Assembly (NCBI GenBank): GCA_025924315.1 | Contig: JAICIO010000004.1 | Coordinates: 62,001-126,000 of the forward strand | Length of the DNA: 64,000 bases | Direction: 5' to 3' | Source: Phycisphaerae bacterium | GTDB taxonomy: Bacteria > Planctomycetota > Phycisphaerae > Tepidisphaerales > Tepidisphaeraceae | Shown here: positions 50,166 through 58,123 of the stretch, one piece after another | Layout: each line of letters opens with the position of its first letter | Numbering within the stretch: position 1 is the stretch's first letter | Notes under the pieces: generated by a model | Databases searched by the model: none | What the model saw: the letters and a program-made list of their open reading frames with translations, nothing else | Told to the model about the DNA's origin: nothing | Program-made: the position numbers and the translations under genes

Positions 50166-50627
50166 CTAACGTCTCAGGCCGGTCGGGGCGTACTGGGTCA
50201 CGAATTGTTGTCGTGCCCGTTCTGACATGAGTGTAAAGAACGGGACGCCAACCAGGATGCCGAGAAGGATCGCGACCAGTGCGACCTGCGGCAGGGTGGG
50301 GTTCTCGATGTGACGGGTTCCGAGGGAAACCGTCATGTGGTCGGTTCCGAAGATCAGCGAGGTGATGACCATCATCGCATCGGCCGCGAGCAGGAGGCCG
50401 GTGATTCCGATGACCCACTTCCGTGCGGTCGGGCTGTGGCGTTTGAGAGCGCTGGCGGCCCAGAGCAGGAAGATGGGCGTGAGATCGATGCGTAAGGAGT
50501 CATAGAGAATCGGCTGGAGGATCATCGACGCGACCGAGAGGCCCGCGAGGATCTGGAAATAGATCGCGACGAAGCGGCCGGTGTCGAAATCAGGACGCGG
50601 GGCGTAGTCGAGGGTTGGTGGAGGCAT
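50166..50627 (-). CDS. membrane protein of unknown function, 153 aa
   Basis: After the tail MPPPTLDYAPRPDFDTGRFV four hydrophobic helices follow: AIYFQILAGLSVASMILQPIL, LTPIFLLWAASAL, WVIGITGLLLAADAMMVITSLIFG and LPQVALVAILLGILVGVPFFTLM. The C-terminus SERARQQFVTQYAPTGLRR is cytoplasmic by the positive-inside rule. No motif that I can name. The upstream 510 bp have no gene. Confidence 0.62.
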   Translation of the reverse strand: MPPPTLDYAPRPDFDTGRFVAIYFQILAGLSVASMILQPILYDSLRIDLTPIFLLWAASALKRHSPTARKWVIGITGLLLAADAMMVITSLIFGTDHMTVSLGTRHIENPTLPQVALVAILLGILVGVPFFTLMSERARQQFVTQYAPTGLRR

Positions 50628-51137
50628 CGGGATCGGGATCGCTTTGCGATGATCGTACGCGGGAGCGGAAAGCGACTAAATGCTCGGTGGGATCGTGGCC
50701 AGCGGAGTTGACCACGCCGCTGTACGTTCCTGAGTGGGTCGATTGGGTGTGTGGAATTCGAGGCAGAATGTTATCGCATTTCGAGAAGTTGTTTGGTATA
50801 TGTTTGGGACTTGCGTGGGACGAAGGGAGGTCACGCATCGCATGACGAAAGTGACGAGTCGAGGGGAGGGAGACAACTCGGATGCGCGACTCACTCACTG
50901 TACAGGGTGGGTATTCCGCGATGTGCCAAAACGTTCCGTTCTGTTCGACAACTGACGAAAATGCGAAACGAAGCCAACGTATGCGGAACTTGGCGTATAG
51001 ATCGAGCCCGCAGCGGCACTTATGTGCTCCTAGCCGGCGCATTCGGAGATGTTCCAAGATGTTCCAGAATGCGCAGCGCGGAAAATGAAGAACGAAGCCA
51101 AAACCAGCGTAAGCTATTTTGAACAAATGGCTTATGC
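50628..51137. other. 510-bp gene-free region with degenerate direct repeats
   Basis: No credible gene on either strand. Two related stretches of about 72 bp (near 50912-50983 and 51040-51114) share ATGTGCCAA/ATGTTCCAA, AAAATG and ACGAAGCCAA words, each ending in a weak GCC...GGC dyad. A 178-residue minus-strand frame across them contains the duplicated words and is judged a repeat product. Confidence 0.5.
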
Positions 51138-52790
51138 CTAGGCCAAGGCGGTTTCGACGCTGGACAGGGAATCGAGGGTGTCGACCCAGTATTGGTCGGT
51201 GCCGTCGGCGCCGTTGACGACGTCGCTGGTGCCGTCTTTGGCGTAGAGGATGTCGTCGCCGGAGCCGCCGAAGAGGGTGTCGTGGCCGGTGCCGCCGTCG
51301 AGGAGGTCGTTCTGGCCGTTGCCGGAAAGCTGGTCGTCGCCTCCGCCGCCGAGGAGCTTGTCGTTGGATCCGCCTCCGCCGAGGGTGTCGTTGCCGTCCT
51401 CGCCCCAGAGGCGATCGACGCCCGCGCCGCCGTCGAGCGAGTCGTTTTGGTTGCCACCGTAGAGGCGGTCGTTGCCGTCCTGGCCGACGAGCGTGTCATT
51501 TCCACCGTAGCCGTTGAGGCGGTCGTCGCCGGCGCCGCCCTCGATGAAGTCTTTGCTCGCGCCACCGCTCAGTGTGTCGGAGTTGGCTCCGCCGATGATT
51601 GTGTCGTTGCCGAGGTTGCCGTCGACATAGCTGCGGATGTTGACCCCGGAAAGATCAATGAGGTCATCGCCGTCGCCGGCGTAGACCTCAATCCGGCCGA
51701 CGAGTGAGGCATCGAACGTCTGCGAATGAGAGCCGCGTTTGACCGAGAGAATCCCGCCGGAAACGCTCGCGGAAATAGAGTCGTCGGTGCTGGTGCCCTC
51801 CACGGTGAGGATGTTGTTCGCGAGCGTCGCGAAGTTGAGCGCCTGCGAGTTGGCGACGAAGTCGCGCTGCACGTTGCTCGATCCGACGGTGACGCTGTTG
51901 AGCACGATCGAGCCGCCAAGATTGCCACCGGACGCGGTGACTTTGTACGTCCCGGCCGGCACCTGCACCTGATATCCGCCGGCGGTCATTGAGGTCGTCG
52001 TGAACGTTCCGCTGGTGCCTTCGAGCTTGATCGTCGCGCCGCCGATGCCTTCGCCGTCTTCGTAATAACCGTCGTTGTTCGTGTCGGTGTAGACCGCGCC
52101 GAGGAACATCGGGTTGCCGAAGTTCGAGCGGGCGCCGAAGTCCTGTGTGATGAGGATCGGCCCGACCGATTTTCCCGGGGTGGAATCGATCATGCGGATG
52201 CCGACCTCGCGGAAGGCGGAGCTCATCATGTTGTCGCGATGGCCTGGGGGATTTTGAATGCCGTTCGTGTCGTTGCCCCAGTCGATGGCGAAACCAGCGT
52301 GGCCGTGGAACGTGGACTTGGCGTAGGCGTAGACGTTTTCGCCGGCGGTGGAGTAGATGTAGCCGGCGTTGTGAATTCGATCCCCAAGGTTCGCTTCGCC
52401 CGAGAGCTGATGCGACTGCTGATCCTGTTGAAGCATCAGCTCGGTATGTGCTTCGGCGGCGGAATAGAGCTCCGAATTCCACGCGACGGGCTGCACCGGC
52501 GTGAGCGAGGCCCACTGGTCGGCCAGAACGGAGGTGTTGACGTTAAAAAAGTCGAGTGCGTTGTTGACGTTCGGGTCACTCGAATGAATCAGCAGCGGCA
52601 GCTCGCCCGCGGGGTTGGTGCGCATGCGGTTGAGCAGCTCGAGCATTTCCTGTTCGCGGCCGGTTGGATTGAACGAGAGGTACCGGCGCAGCTCGAGCGA
52701 CTCGACTCGGGTTGAAGCCGATTCGAGGGCCGAAGCCTTCACACGTCGCCCGCCACGGCGAGCCTGCATCAAACGGCCAAACAACTGCAT
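51138..52790 (-). CDS. LEPR-XLL surface protein with CAP (SCP-like) domain, B-type fold and RTX repeats
   Basis: About 550 residues from MQLFGRLMQARRGGRRVKAS. VESLELRRYLSF is LEPR-XLL-like. A CAP/PR1-like domain follows (EMLELLNRMRTNPA, SAAEAHTELMLQQ, GENVYAYAKSTFHGHAGF with PPGHRDNMMS and the His/Glu pocket). Then an SdrD/CnaB-like unit (VYTDTNNDGYYEDGEGIGG), and from about residue 390 calcium-binding nonapeptides (GGAGDDRLNGYGGNDTLVGQ). The protein should be exported and calcium-folded. The frame extends to 52925 but its first residues derive from the palindrome at 52891-52984. It is the third LEPR-XLL/RTX protein of the window. Confidence 0.85.
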   Translation of the reverse strand: MQLFGRLMQARRGGRRVKASALESASTRVESLELRRYLSFNPTGREQEMLELLNRMRTNPAGELPLLIHSSDPNVNNALDFFNVNTSVLADQWASLTPVQPVAWNSELYSAAEAHTELMLQQDQQSHQLSGEANLGDRIHNAGYIYSTAGENVYAYAKSTFHGHAGFAIDWGNDTNGIQNPPGHRDNMMSSAFREVGIRMIDSTPGKSVGPILITQDFGARSNFGNPMFLGAVYTDTNNDGYYEDGEGIGGATIKLEGTSGTFTTTSMTAGGYQVQVPAGTYKVTASGGNLGGSIVLNSVTVGSSNVQRDFVANSQALNFATLANNILTVEGTSTDDSISASVSGGILSVKRGSHSQTFDASLVGRIEVYAGDGDDLIDLSGVNIRSYVDGNLGNDTIIGGANSDTLSGGASKDFIEGGAGDDRLNGYGGNDTLVGQDGNDRLYGGNQNDSLDGGAGVDRLWGEDGNDTLGGGGSNDKLLGGGGDDQLSGNGQNDLLDGGTGHDTLFGGSGDDILYAKDGTSDVVNGADGTDQYWVDTLDSLSSVETALA

Positions 52791-52890
52791 CAACGGATGC
52801 CTTTCGAACAAAACCTGCCTGATTTGATCGGACCTTCGATCATATCCGCAACAGGGGAATTCGGGGATCGAACTTAGACTTTTCGTTCGC

Positions 52891-52984
52891 TCAAGGCCGT
52901 CCCAGGGCGCAACGCCGGGCGGCATTCTTCACATCGGTCGCGCGACACGATGCCGGCCGGCGCTGCGCTCTGCGACGGCCTTGA
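52891..52984. repeat. palindrome, type D (TCAAGGCCGTC arms)
   Basis: Arms TCAAGGCCGTC/GACGGCCTTGA; the left half (CCCAGGGCGCAACGCCGGGCGG) and right half (CCGGCCGGCGCTGCGCTCTG) mirror each other, and each has internal dyads. A half copy is at 50115-50156. It lies upstream of the CAP/RTX gene, in the 513 bp before the flagellar operon. Confidence 0.75.
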
Positions 52985-53247
52985 CGTGAGGTCCATCACA
53001 TCCTGGAGCCGTCAGTCGATTCAACCTAGAGACGCACACGCACACGAGAATCTTTCACCGCATCTCGATTCATCCTTGCAAAAGCTGCGTGAAGCTGGCG
53101 AAAGCTGCGCTTCTGGTTCGGCGTGCGAGAAGGTTCTGATACGACGAAGGGATAAAAATGTTTAGCGCGAAATTCTTCGAATTGTGCTGGAAAAGCAATG
53201 GTTTCCGCTTCGTCTTCGCATTTGCTGCGAGCGCTCGGGCACCTCTG

Positions 53248-53263
53248 TGGCACGGCTGTTGAT
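53248..53263 (+). promoter_or_regulatory. candidate sigma-54-type promoter of the flagellar operon
   Basis: TGGCACGGCTGTTGAT fits the TGGCAC-N5-TTGCW pattern except for A in place of C at the -12 GC. It lies about 40 bp before ATG 53304. Sigma-54 control of late flagellar genes occurs in many bacteria; here it is only a sequence match. Confidence 0.35.
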
Positions 53264-53303
53264 AACGGCCGGCGGGGATTTGTTTTCCGGGAGCAGTGAA
53301 TCG

Positions 53304-53552
53304 ATGAATCAAGATGTCCAGACTTTGTCCATCGGAGAACGTCTGGTCCGTGCCGCGCACTTGGCGGTCGCGGCGCATCTGGGTCAATCGATGGCGAACC
53401 CGAATGCCAGCGGGCGGCGCATCGTGATCGGCGGAGCCGGTCCTGCGTGGTTCACGGATGAACCGACGTCGTCCGCGGTCGATCGTCCTGAGCAGATCGA
53501 AAGATTGGCCTCAGATCGATCGACCCTTTCCGCCGAGGGAGGGGCCGAATGA
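53304..53552 (+). CDS. small protein opening the flagellar operon, 82 aa
   Basis: ATG 53304 follows GGGAG and starts MNQDVQTLSIGERLVRAAHL. The rest is AVAAHLGQSMANPNASGRR, then a glycine/alanine part and an acidic C-terminus. The stop overlaps the flgF start by 4 bp (ATGA), so it is translationally coupled. I do not recognise the family. It could be a flagellar accessory or leader protein. A candidate sigma-54 site lies just upstream, and the operon appears to begin here. Confidence 0.55.
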   Translation: MNQDVQTLSIGERLVRAAHLAVAAHLGQSMANPNASGRRIVIGGAGPAWFTDEPTSSAVDRPEQIERLASDRSTLSAEGGAE

Positions 53553-54313
53553 TTTACGGCCTATACCTGTCGGCCACGGGCGTCCTGACGAACTCGTATC
53601 GTCAGGACGTCATTAGCAATAACCTGGCCAACGCCGAGACGGTTGGCTACAAGAAAAACGTCGCGCTGTTTCAGCAGCGTCTCACCGAGGCCCAAGCGGA
53701 GCGCAACCCGAACCGCTCCAGTGATCTCCTCGAGAACATCGGCGGCGGATTGCTCTGCGCGCCGACGGAGATGGACACGACGCAGGGCGAGCTGGAGAAC
53801 ACGGGCAACAAGCTTGACGTCGCCATCACCGGGGACGGCTATTTCGGCGTGCAGGATGCCAACGGCGGGATCAAGCTCACGCGCAACGGGTCGTTCCAGC
53901 TCGATCGCCAGGGTCGTCTGATCCTATCAAATACAGGCAATCTGGTTCTCGACCAGGACCGCAAGCCGATCACGCTCGATCCGACGCAACGCAGTCTGAT
54001 CGAGATTGCCTCCGACGGCCAGATCACCGTCGCCGACAAGCAGGTCGCCAAGCTCGGCGTCTTTAGTGTTCCCGATCCGAAGCAGCTCACCAAGCAAGGC
54101 GAAACGCTGCTGAACTATTCCGATCCGAACAAGATCACTCCGTCAAAAGCCACAGTCGTCGGGGGCGCCTTAGAGCGCGCCAACGTAGACCCCGCCACCG
54201 AGCTCACCGTGCTGATGGACGCCCAGCGCCAGCTCGAAGCGAATGCGAACATGATTCGCTATCAGGATTCGACGTTGAATCGGCTGGTGAATGACGTCGG
54301 TAAAGTCGCTTAA
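53549..54313 (+). CDS. flgF: flagellar hook-basal body protein, FlgF type
   Basis: 254-residue rod protein. N-terminal GLYLSATGVLTNSYRQDVISNNLANAETVGYK is the FlgF/G/E signature with the conserved ANxxT/N motif; GFGxx-like DGYFGVQDANGG begins the central domain; the C-terminal VLMDAQRQLEANANMIRYQDS carries the helix that forms the rod coiled coil. I call it flgF rather than flgG because a clearer FlgG follows at 54837. It acts in the proximal rod, exported by the flagellar type III system, so no signal peptide is expected. It is coupled to the small gene upstream; a four-helix-bundle cassette starts right after it. Confidence 0.85.
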   Translation: MIYGLYLSATGVLTNSYRQDVISNNLANAETVGYKKNVALFQQRLTEAQAERNPNRSSDLLENIGGGLLCAPTEMDTTQGELENTGNKLDVAITGDGYFGVQDANGGIKLTRNGSFQLDRQGRLILSNTGNLVLDQDRKPITLDPTQRSLIEIASDGQITVADKQVAKLGVFSVPDPKQLTKQGETLLNYSDPNKITPSKATVVGGALERANVDPATELTVLMDAQRQLEANANMIRYQDSTLNRLVNDVGKVA

Positions 54314-54318
54314 GCGAA

Positions 54319-54772
54319 AGAAGCCAGAAGCCAGTAGCCAGAAGCCAGTAGGAAGAAGGGGACTCGTGATGGCGCGCACCTTTCAAGAATTGAACGTGTA
54401 TCAGAAGGCACATTCGTGGGTGCTCGACATCTATCGCGCTAGCAGACAGTTCCCGCGCGAAGAGATGTTCGGGTTGACATCGCAGTTGCGACGCGCAGCG
54501 GTCTCCGTTCCCGCAAACATTGCGGAGGGGTTCGTCAAGCGCGGGCGTGCCGACAAGATTCGGTTTTACAACATCGCTCAAGGATCGCTCGAAGAATGTC
54601 GGTACTATCTTATTCTGGCGCGGGATCTGCAGTTCGCGCAAACGGATGAGGAGCTTGGGGCGATCGATGAAGTGAGCCGCATGCTCGAGGCGTATATCAG
54701 CGCAATTGCGGCGTCGCGACGCAATCCCCTCCGCCTTCTCTTCTGGCTTCTGGCTCCTGGCTTCTGGCTTCT
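54319..54772. mobile_element. four-helix-bundle cassette C1 with AGAAGCCAG-word inverted arms
   Basis: Left arm 54319-54360 (AGAAGCCAGAAGCCAG words) and right arm 54727-54772 are near-complementary over about 45 nt. They enclose a single gene for a four-helix-bundle protein. The right arm is also read as the last part of that gene. It is inserted between flgF and flgG. Confidence 0.65.
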
Positions 54773-54803
54773 CTCGTCAAGTCCCCGACTTCTCTCAAGA
54801 TGA
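54369..54803 (+). CDS. four-helix-bundle protein (23S rRNA-intervening-sequence/S23 type), cassette C1
   Basis: 144 residues from MARTFQELNVYQKAHSWVLD. Family marks are LNVYQKA, FGLTSQLRRAAVSVPANIAEG, RFYNIAQGSLEECRYYLILA and DEVSRMLEAYISAIAASRR, giving a four-helix bundle like proteins encoded in 23S rRNA intervening sequences and like the Avd accessory proteins of diversity-generating retroelements. The tail after ASRR (NPLRLLFWLLAPGFWLLSSS) is encoded by the right palindromic arm and is not part of the fold. It lies between flgF and flgG in the operon direction and has no known link to flagella. It is probably part of a mobile cassette. Confidence 0.85.
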   Translation: MARTFQELNVYQKAHSWVLDIYRASRQFPREEMFGLTSQLRRAAVSVPANIAEGFVKRGRADKIRFYNIAQGSLEECRYYLILARDLQFAQTDEELGAIDEVSRMLEAYISAIAASRRNPLRLLFWLLAPGFWLLSSSPRLLSR

Positions 54804-54836
54804 CGCTCTCGCTCGTCCGATAACACTCAAGCAACC

Positions 54837-55652
54837 ATGGCCATCACCGCACTTAATTCCGCTGCGACTGGACTTCGGGCGCTGAGCACGCGCATCGACG
54901 TGGTGGCGAACAACCTCGCGAACGCGGAAACGACTGCGTTCAAGCGAAGCCGCGTGAACTTCGAAGACCTGATGTATCAGGCGGTGAAGCAGCCGGGTTC
55001 GCAGAATGCCGCGGGCGACATCTCGCCGTCGGGCATCTACGTCGGCCTCGGTGTGCGGATCAGCAACACGCAGCTTGATACGGAGCAGGGCTCGCTCGAA
55101 AACACCGGGCGCCCGCTCGACATCAGCATTTCCGGCAATGGTTTTTACAAGATCAAGATTCTCGACACGATCGGCAGCGGCGAAGGCTATACGCGCAACG
55201 GCAACTTCTTCATCAACAACAAAGGCGAGCTCGTGCTCGGCATGGGCGATGGTTACAAGCTGATCCCGCCGATCACCTTTCCCGCGGGCGTGAACGAGTC
55301 GACCGTCGGCGTCGCCGAAGACGGGACCGTTACGTACATCAAACCCGGCAGCAACACGAAGAGCGTCGCGGGCCAACTGCAGATCACACAATTCCGAAAT
55401 CCGCAGGGGCTATCGCTGCTCGGCGGAAGCATCTACACCGAAACCGATGCATCCGGTCCGCCGCTCGAAAGCAAGCCGGGCGAAAACGGCGCGGGCAGCG
55501 TGCTGCAAAACTTCCTGGAAGGAAGCAACGTCGATCCGGTGAAAGAGCTCGTCACGCTGATCAAAACGCAGCGCGCGTTCGAGCTGAACAGCCAGTCGAT
55601 CCAGACCGCGGATCAGGCTCTGCAGACGATCGGCAATTTGAGAAGAGGGTAG
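54837..55652 (+). CDS. flgG: flagellar basal-body rod protein FlgG
   Basis: 271-residue distal rod protein. N-terminal SAATGLRALSTRIDVVANNLANAETTAFKRSRVNFEDLMYQ is diagnostic for FlgG; GLGVRISNTQLDTEQGSLENTGRPLDISISGNGFY is the start of the central domain and NFLEGSNVDPVKELVTLIKTQRAFELNSQSIQTAD the C-terminal rod helix. It is exported by the flagellar type III pathway to the periplasmic rod that the L and P rings surround. It ends 58 bp before flgA; a short hairpin lies in that gap. Confidence 0.92.
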   Translation: MAITALNSAATGLRALSTRIDVVANNLANAETTAFKRSRVNFEDLMYQAVKQPGSQNAAGDISPSGIYVGLGVRISNTQLDTEQGSLENTGRPLDISISGNGFYKIKILDTIGSGEGYTRNGNFFINNKGELVLGMGDGYKLIPPITFPAGVNESTVGVAEDGTVTYIKPGSNTKSVAGQLQITQFRNPQGLSLLGGSIYTETDASGPPLESKPGENGAGSVLQNFLEGSNVDPVKELVTLIKTQRAFELNSQSIQTADQALQTIGNLRRG

Positions 55653-55659
55653 TGATGTA

Positions 55660-55679
55660 GGCGCGACGCCTGCGTCGCC
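55660..55679. repeat. short hairpin (GGCGCGACGCC..GCGTCGCC), half-type element
   Basis: GACGC/GCGTC plus GGC/GCC make an imperfect hairpin in the 58-bp gap between flgG and flgA. It resembles single-hairpin halves of type D elements. Confidence 0.35.
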
Positions 55680-55710
55680 CTGATCTGTCGATGCGACATG
55701 GAGGTCGCTC

Positions 55711-57078
55711 ATGTACAACCGATGGCCGTTAGGAAAACGCAAAACCGTTCAGCTGATGGTGATCCTCACCATCCTCGCCTGGGCCACGCAGACACTCTTT
55801 CATCAGTGGGGTTTCGGCGCTGAACTTCCGCTCGATCAAGCAGCGACAACTCAACCGTCCGATGTTACGCCGACCGACGAGCCGCAGGAAAAGTTCGTCC
55901 CCGCCGCCGCGCAATCGATCGGCTCGACGCTCGAACTCCGCAGCGAAGCGACGATCACCGGCGGGGAAGTGAAGCTCAAGCAGGTGTGCCGATGGGCAGA
56001 TCGCGACAAGGCGACGTTCGCGCCGATCGCGGATCTGGTGCTCGTTCGCATCGGCGAAGGAAAGCCGTTCCGCTCGATCAGTGTCGATGAAATCAAGAGC
56101 ACTTTGCACGACGCGGGCGTGAATCTCGCGACGATTAACTTCGTCGGCACGACCACTTGCACGATCGCCCGCGGGGACGTGCAGTACGATGAGCGAACCG
56201 CGCTGCAGCAGTGGATCGACGCGCGGCAGGGAAAAGCCGGCGCGACGCAGCCGAGCCAGACGATGGTCGTCGTGAATTCTTCAACGAAAGCGGCCGTGCC
56301 CACGCAGGCTGCGGCGATCATTCCGGTTTCGAATACGACGCCGGCGCCTGCGCATCTGGAGCCTCTGCCGACCCCCGAGCCGGCGACGCAAAAGACGACG
56401 CGCACGCTTCGCGATGCGCTGATTGCGGACGCTTCGGCAAGGCTCAGTCTTCCGGCGGACACGCTTCAAATCGATTTCAACGCGCAGGACGAAAAGGTCC
56501 TCAACCTCGCCGAGCCGACCTTCAAGTTTCAGGTCGATGCCGTCCGCGTCCGCGATCTCGGCGACGTGCAGTGGAAGGTCACGCTGCTGAGCGACCTCTC
56601 GAGCAGCAAGCCGATGTATATCGCCGCTTTCGCTCGCGCATGGCAGAACCAGATCGTGATCGCCAAACCGCTCGCCTATAAGTCGATCATTCAGGAATCC
56701 GACGTCATCGAGCGTCGCACCCTCGCCGATCATCTCTCAGACGATCCGCTCGTGACCAAGTCACAGACGGTCGGCCAGCAGGCGGCGCGCGATCTCAAGC
56801 CGGGCATGATCATGACCGCGCGGATGGTCGATCCGGTGCCGCTCGTGAAGAGCGGGCAATACGTGACCGTCACGCTGAACCAGGGCTCGGTGCAGATCAA
56901 GACGGTTGCGAAAGCGCTCGACGGCGGATCGTATGGCCAGACGATCCGCGTGAAGAATGAATCGACGAGGGACGTGTTCGACGTGACGCTCACCGGCCCA
57001 CAGACCGCCACGATGAACACGCCGAGCACGACGAATGACCAGGAACCCGCCGCCAAAGTCGCCACGGCGCGGGATTGA
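55711..57078 (+). CDS. flgA: flagella basal body P-ring formation protein FlgA
   Basis: 455 residues, about twice the size of enterobacterial FlgA. An N-terminal membrane segment (QLMVILTILAWATQTLFHQW) leads to a region rich in Thr/Gln/Pro (QAATTQPSDV, TPEPATQKTTRT). The conserved C-terminal SAF-like domain contains VIAKPLAYKSIIQESDVIERRTL, QTVGQQAARDLKPGMIMTARMVDPVPLVKSGQYVTV and GQTIRVKNESTRDVFDVTLTGP. It is a periplasmic chaperone for P-ring (FlgI) assembly. Two earlier partial repeats of the domain may account for the length. Element A7 follows 16 bp after the stop. Confidence 0.87.
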   Translation: MYNRWPLGKRKTVQLMVILTILAWATQTLFHQWGFGAELPLDQAATTQPSDVTPTDEPQEKFVPAAAQSIGSTLELRSEATITGGEVKLKQVCRWADRDKATFAPIADLVLVRIGEGKPFRSISVDEIKSTLHDAGVNLATINFVGTTTCTIARGDVQYDERTALQQWIDARQGKAGATQPSQTMVVVNSSTKAAVPTQAAAIIPVSNTTPAPAHLEPLPTPEPATQKTTRTLRDALIADASARLSLPADTLQIDFNAQDEKVLNLAEPTFKFQVDAVRVRDLGDVQWKVTLLSDLSSSKPMYIAAFARAWQNQIVIAKPLAYKSIIQESDVIERRTLADHLSDDPLVTKSQTVGQQAARDLKPGMIMTARMVDPVPLVKSGQYVTVTLNQGSVQIKTVAKALDGGSYGQTIRVKNESTRDVFDVTLTGPQTATMNTPSTTNDQEPAAKVATARD

Positions 57079-57093
57079 GGATGAGTTTGTCTT

Positions 57094-57168
57094 GTAGGGT
57101 CCGCTTCAGCGGACCGGTTATTCAGGCGCTCGAAAGACAAATAACCGGTCCGCTGAAGCGGACCCTAC
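57094..57168. repeat. palindromic element A7 (CCGC subtype)
   Basis: A 75-bp double hairpin of family A between flgA (16 bp before) and flgH (33 bp after), inside the operon. Confidence 0.9.
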
Positions 57169-57201
57169 CAAAGCGATAAAAGCATCTCTTCGAGGGCATG
57201 C

Positions 57202-58017
57202 ATGAAGTTCCCCCGCAAAGCGTTTTCGTTTCTTTCGTTCACCGCGGCTTCGTCGGCGATTGTCGCGACGGCGCAGGTCGCGCCAACGACGTCTCGTCCG
57301 AATGGCGGCCCGGTCGGCCAGACCGCACAGGACGCGGCGCAGTCGCAGTCAACGAATGCTGATGCGAACTACCTTCAACCGCGGCAAAGCACTTCGCTGC
57401 TGCGCGTCGCGATGGCGGCGCAGGTTCCGCAGCAGCAGACGACGCAATTGGGACACCAGAACAGTCTCGCGCAGATCAGCTTCCTCGCGGTTCCCGAGCC
57501 GCAGCCGAAGGTCGTGAAAAAGCACGACATCGTCACCATCATCATCCGCGAAGAGAGCGAGTATTCGAGCGAAGGCACGACCGATCTGAAGAAACAGGCG
57601 GACCTGAATGCCGCCATTACGGAGTTCGTCCGCATCAACCTGGCGAACAAGGCGCTGCAGAGCAACATCGGCAGCACCGCGCCGACGATCGCGATGAACG
57701 GCTCGCATAACTTCAAAGGCGAAGCAACGGTCGACCGCACGGACAGCTACACGCAGCGAATCGGTGCCGAAGTACTCGACGTGAAGCCGAACGGCACGCT
57801 CGTGCTGCAGGCGATGAAGACGATTCAGACGGATGAAGAAGAGCAGTCGGTCATCCTCAGTGGCGTCTGCCGGGCGGAAGACATCACCGCCGACGATACG
57901 GTGCTGAGCACGCAGTTGCACGACCTGACCGTTCGCAAGACGCACAAAGGCGCCGTGCGCGACACGACGAAGCGCGGCTGGGTCCCGAGATTATTGGACG
58001 TGTTGAACCCGTTTTGA
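57202..58017 (+). CDS. flgH: flagellar L-ring protein FlgH
   Basis: 271-residue L-ring protein of the outer membrane. The family core is HDIVTIIIREESEYSSEGTTD, INLANKALQSNIGS, NGSHNFKGEATVDRTDSYTQR, EVLDVKPNGTLVLQAMKTI and QSVILSGVCRAEDITADDTV, all as in FlgH. The N-terminus MKFPRKAFSFLSFTAASSA is a signal-like sequence but there is no lipobox Cys; the only Cys lies in SGVC. Most FlgH proteins are lipoproteins, so the anchoring is unusual. It precedes flgI, its partner in the outer-membrane bushing. A type C palindrome separates the two. Confidence 0.88.
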   Translation: MKFPRKAFSFLSFTAASSAIVATAQVAPTTSRPNGGPVGQTAQDAAQSQSTNADANYLQPRQSTSLLRVAMAAQVPQQQTTQLGHQNSLAQISFLAVPEPQPKVVKKHDIVTIIIREESEYSSEGTTDLKKQADLNAAITEFVRINLANKALQSNIGSTAPTIAMNGSHNFKGEATVDRTDSYTQRIGAEVLDVKPNGTLVLQAMKTIQTDEEEQSVILSGVCRAEDITADDTVLSTQLHDLTVRKTHKGAVRDTTKRGWVPRLLDVLNPF

Positions 58018-58031
58018 CGATGAGTGGAGGA

Positions 58032-58105
58032 CAGTTGTCAGTTGATGGTTGGCAGTTGGCAGTAAGAGCCGCCACTGACAACTGCAAACTGACAACTGCC
58101 AACTA
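58032..58105. repeat. palindrome, type C (AGTTGTCAGTTG words)
   Basis: The left arm has degenerate AGTTG(T/G)CAGTTG words, the right arm their complement; the length is 74 bp with no gene inside. It fills the flgH-flgI junction. Confidence 0.75.
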
Positions 58106-58123
58106 TTCGTAGGGCGGAGCCCG

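Noticed and set aside
50590-51126. A 178-codon minus-strand frame
   Set aside because: Contains duplicated words from a degenerate repeat, no ribosome site, and no family resemblance.
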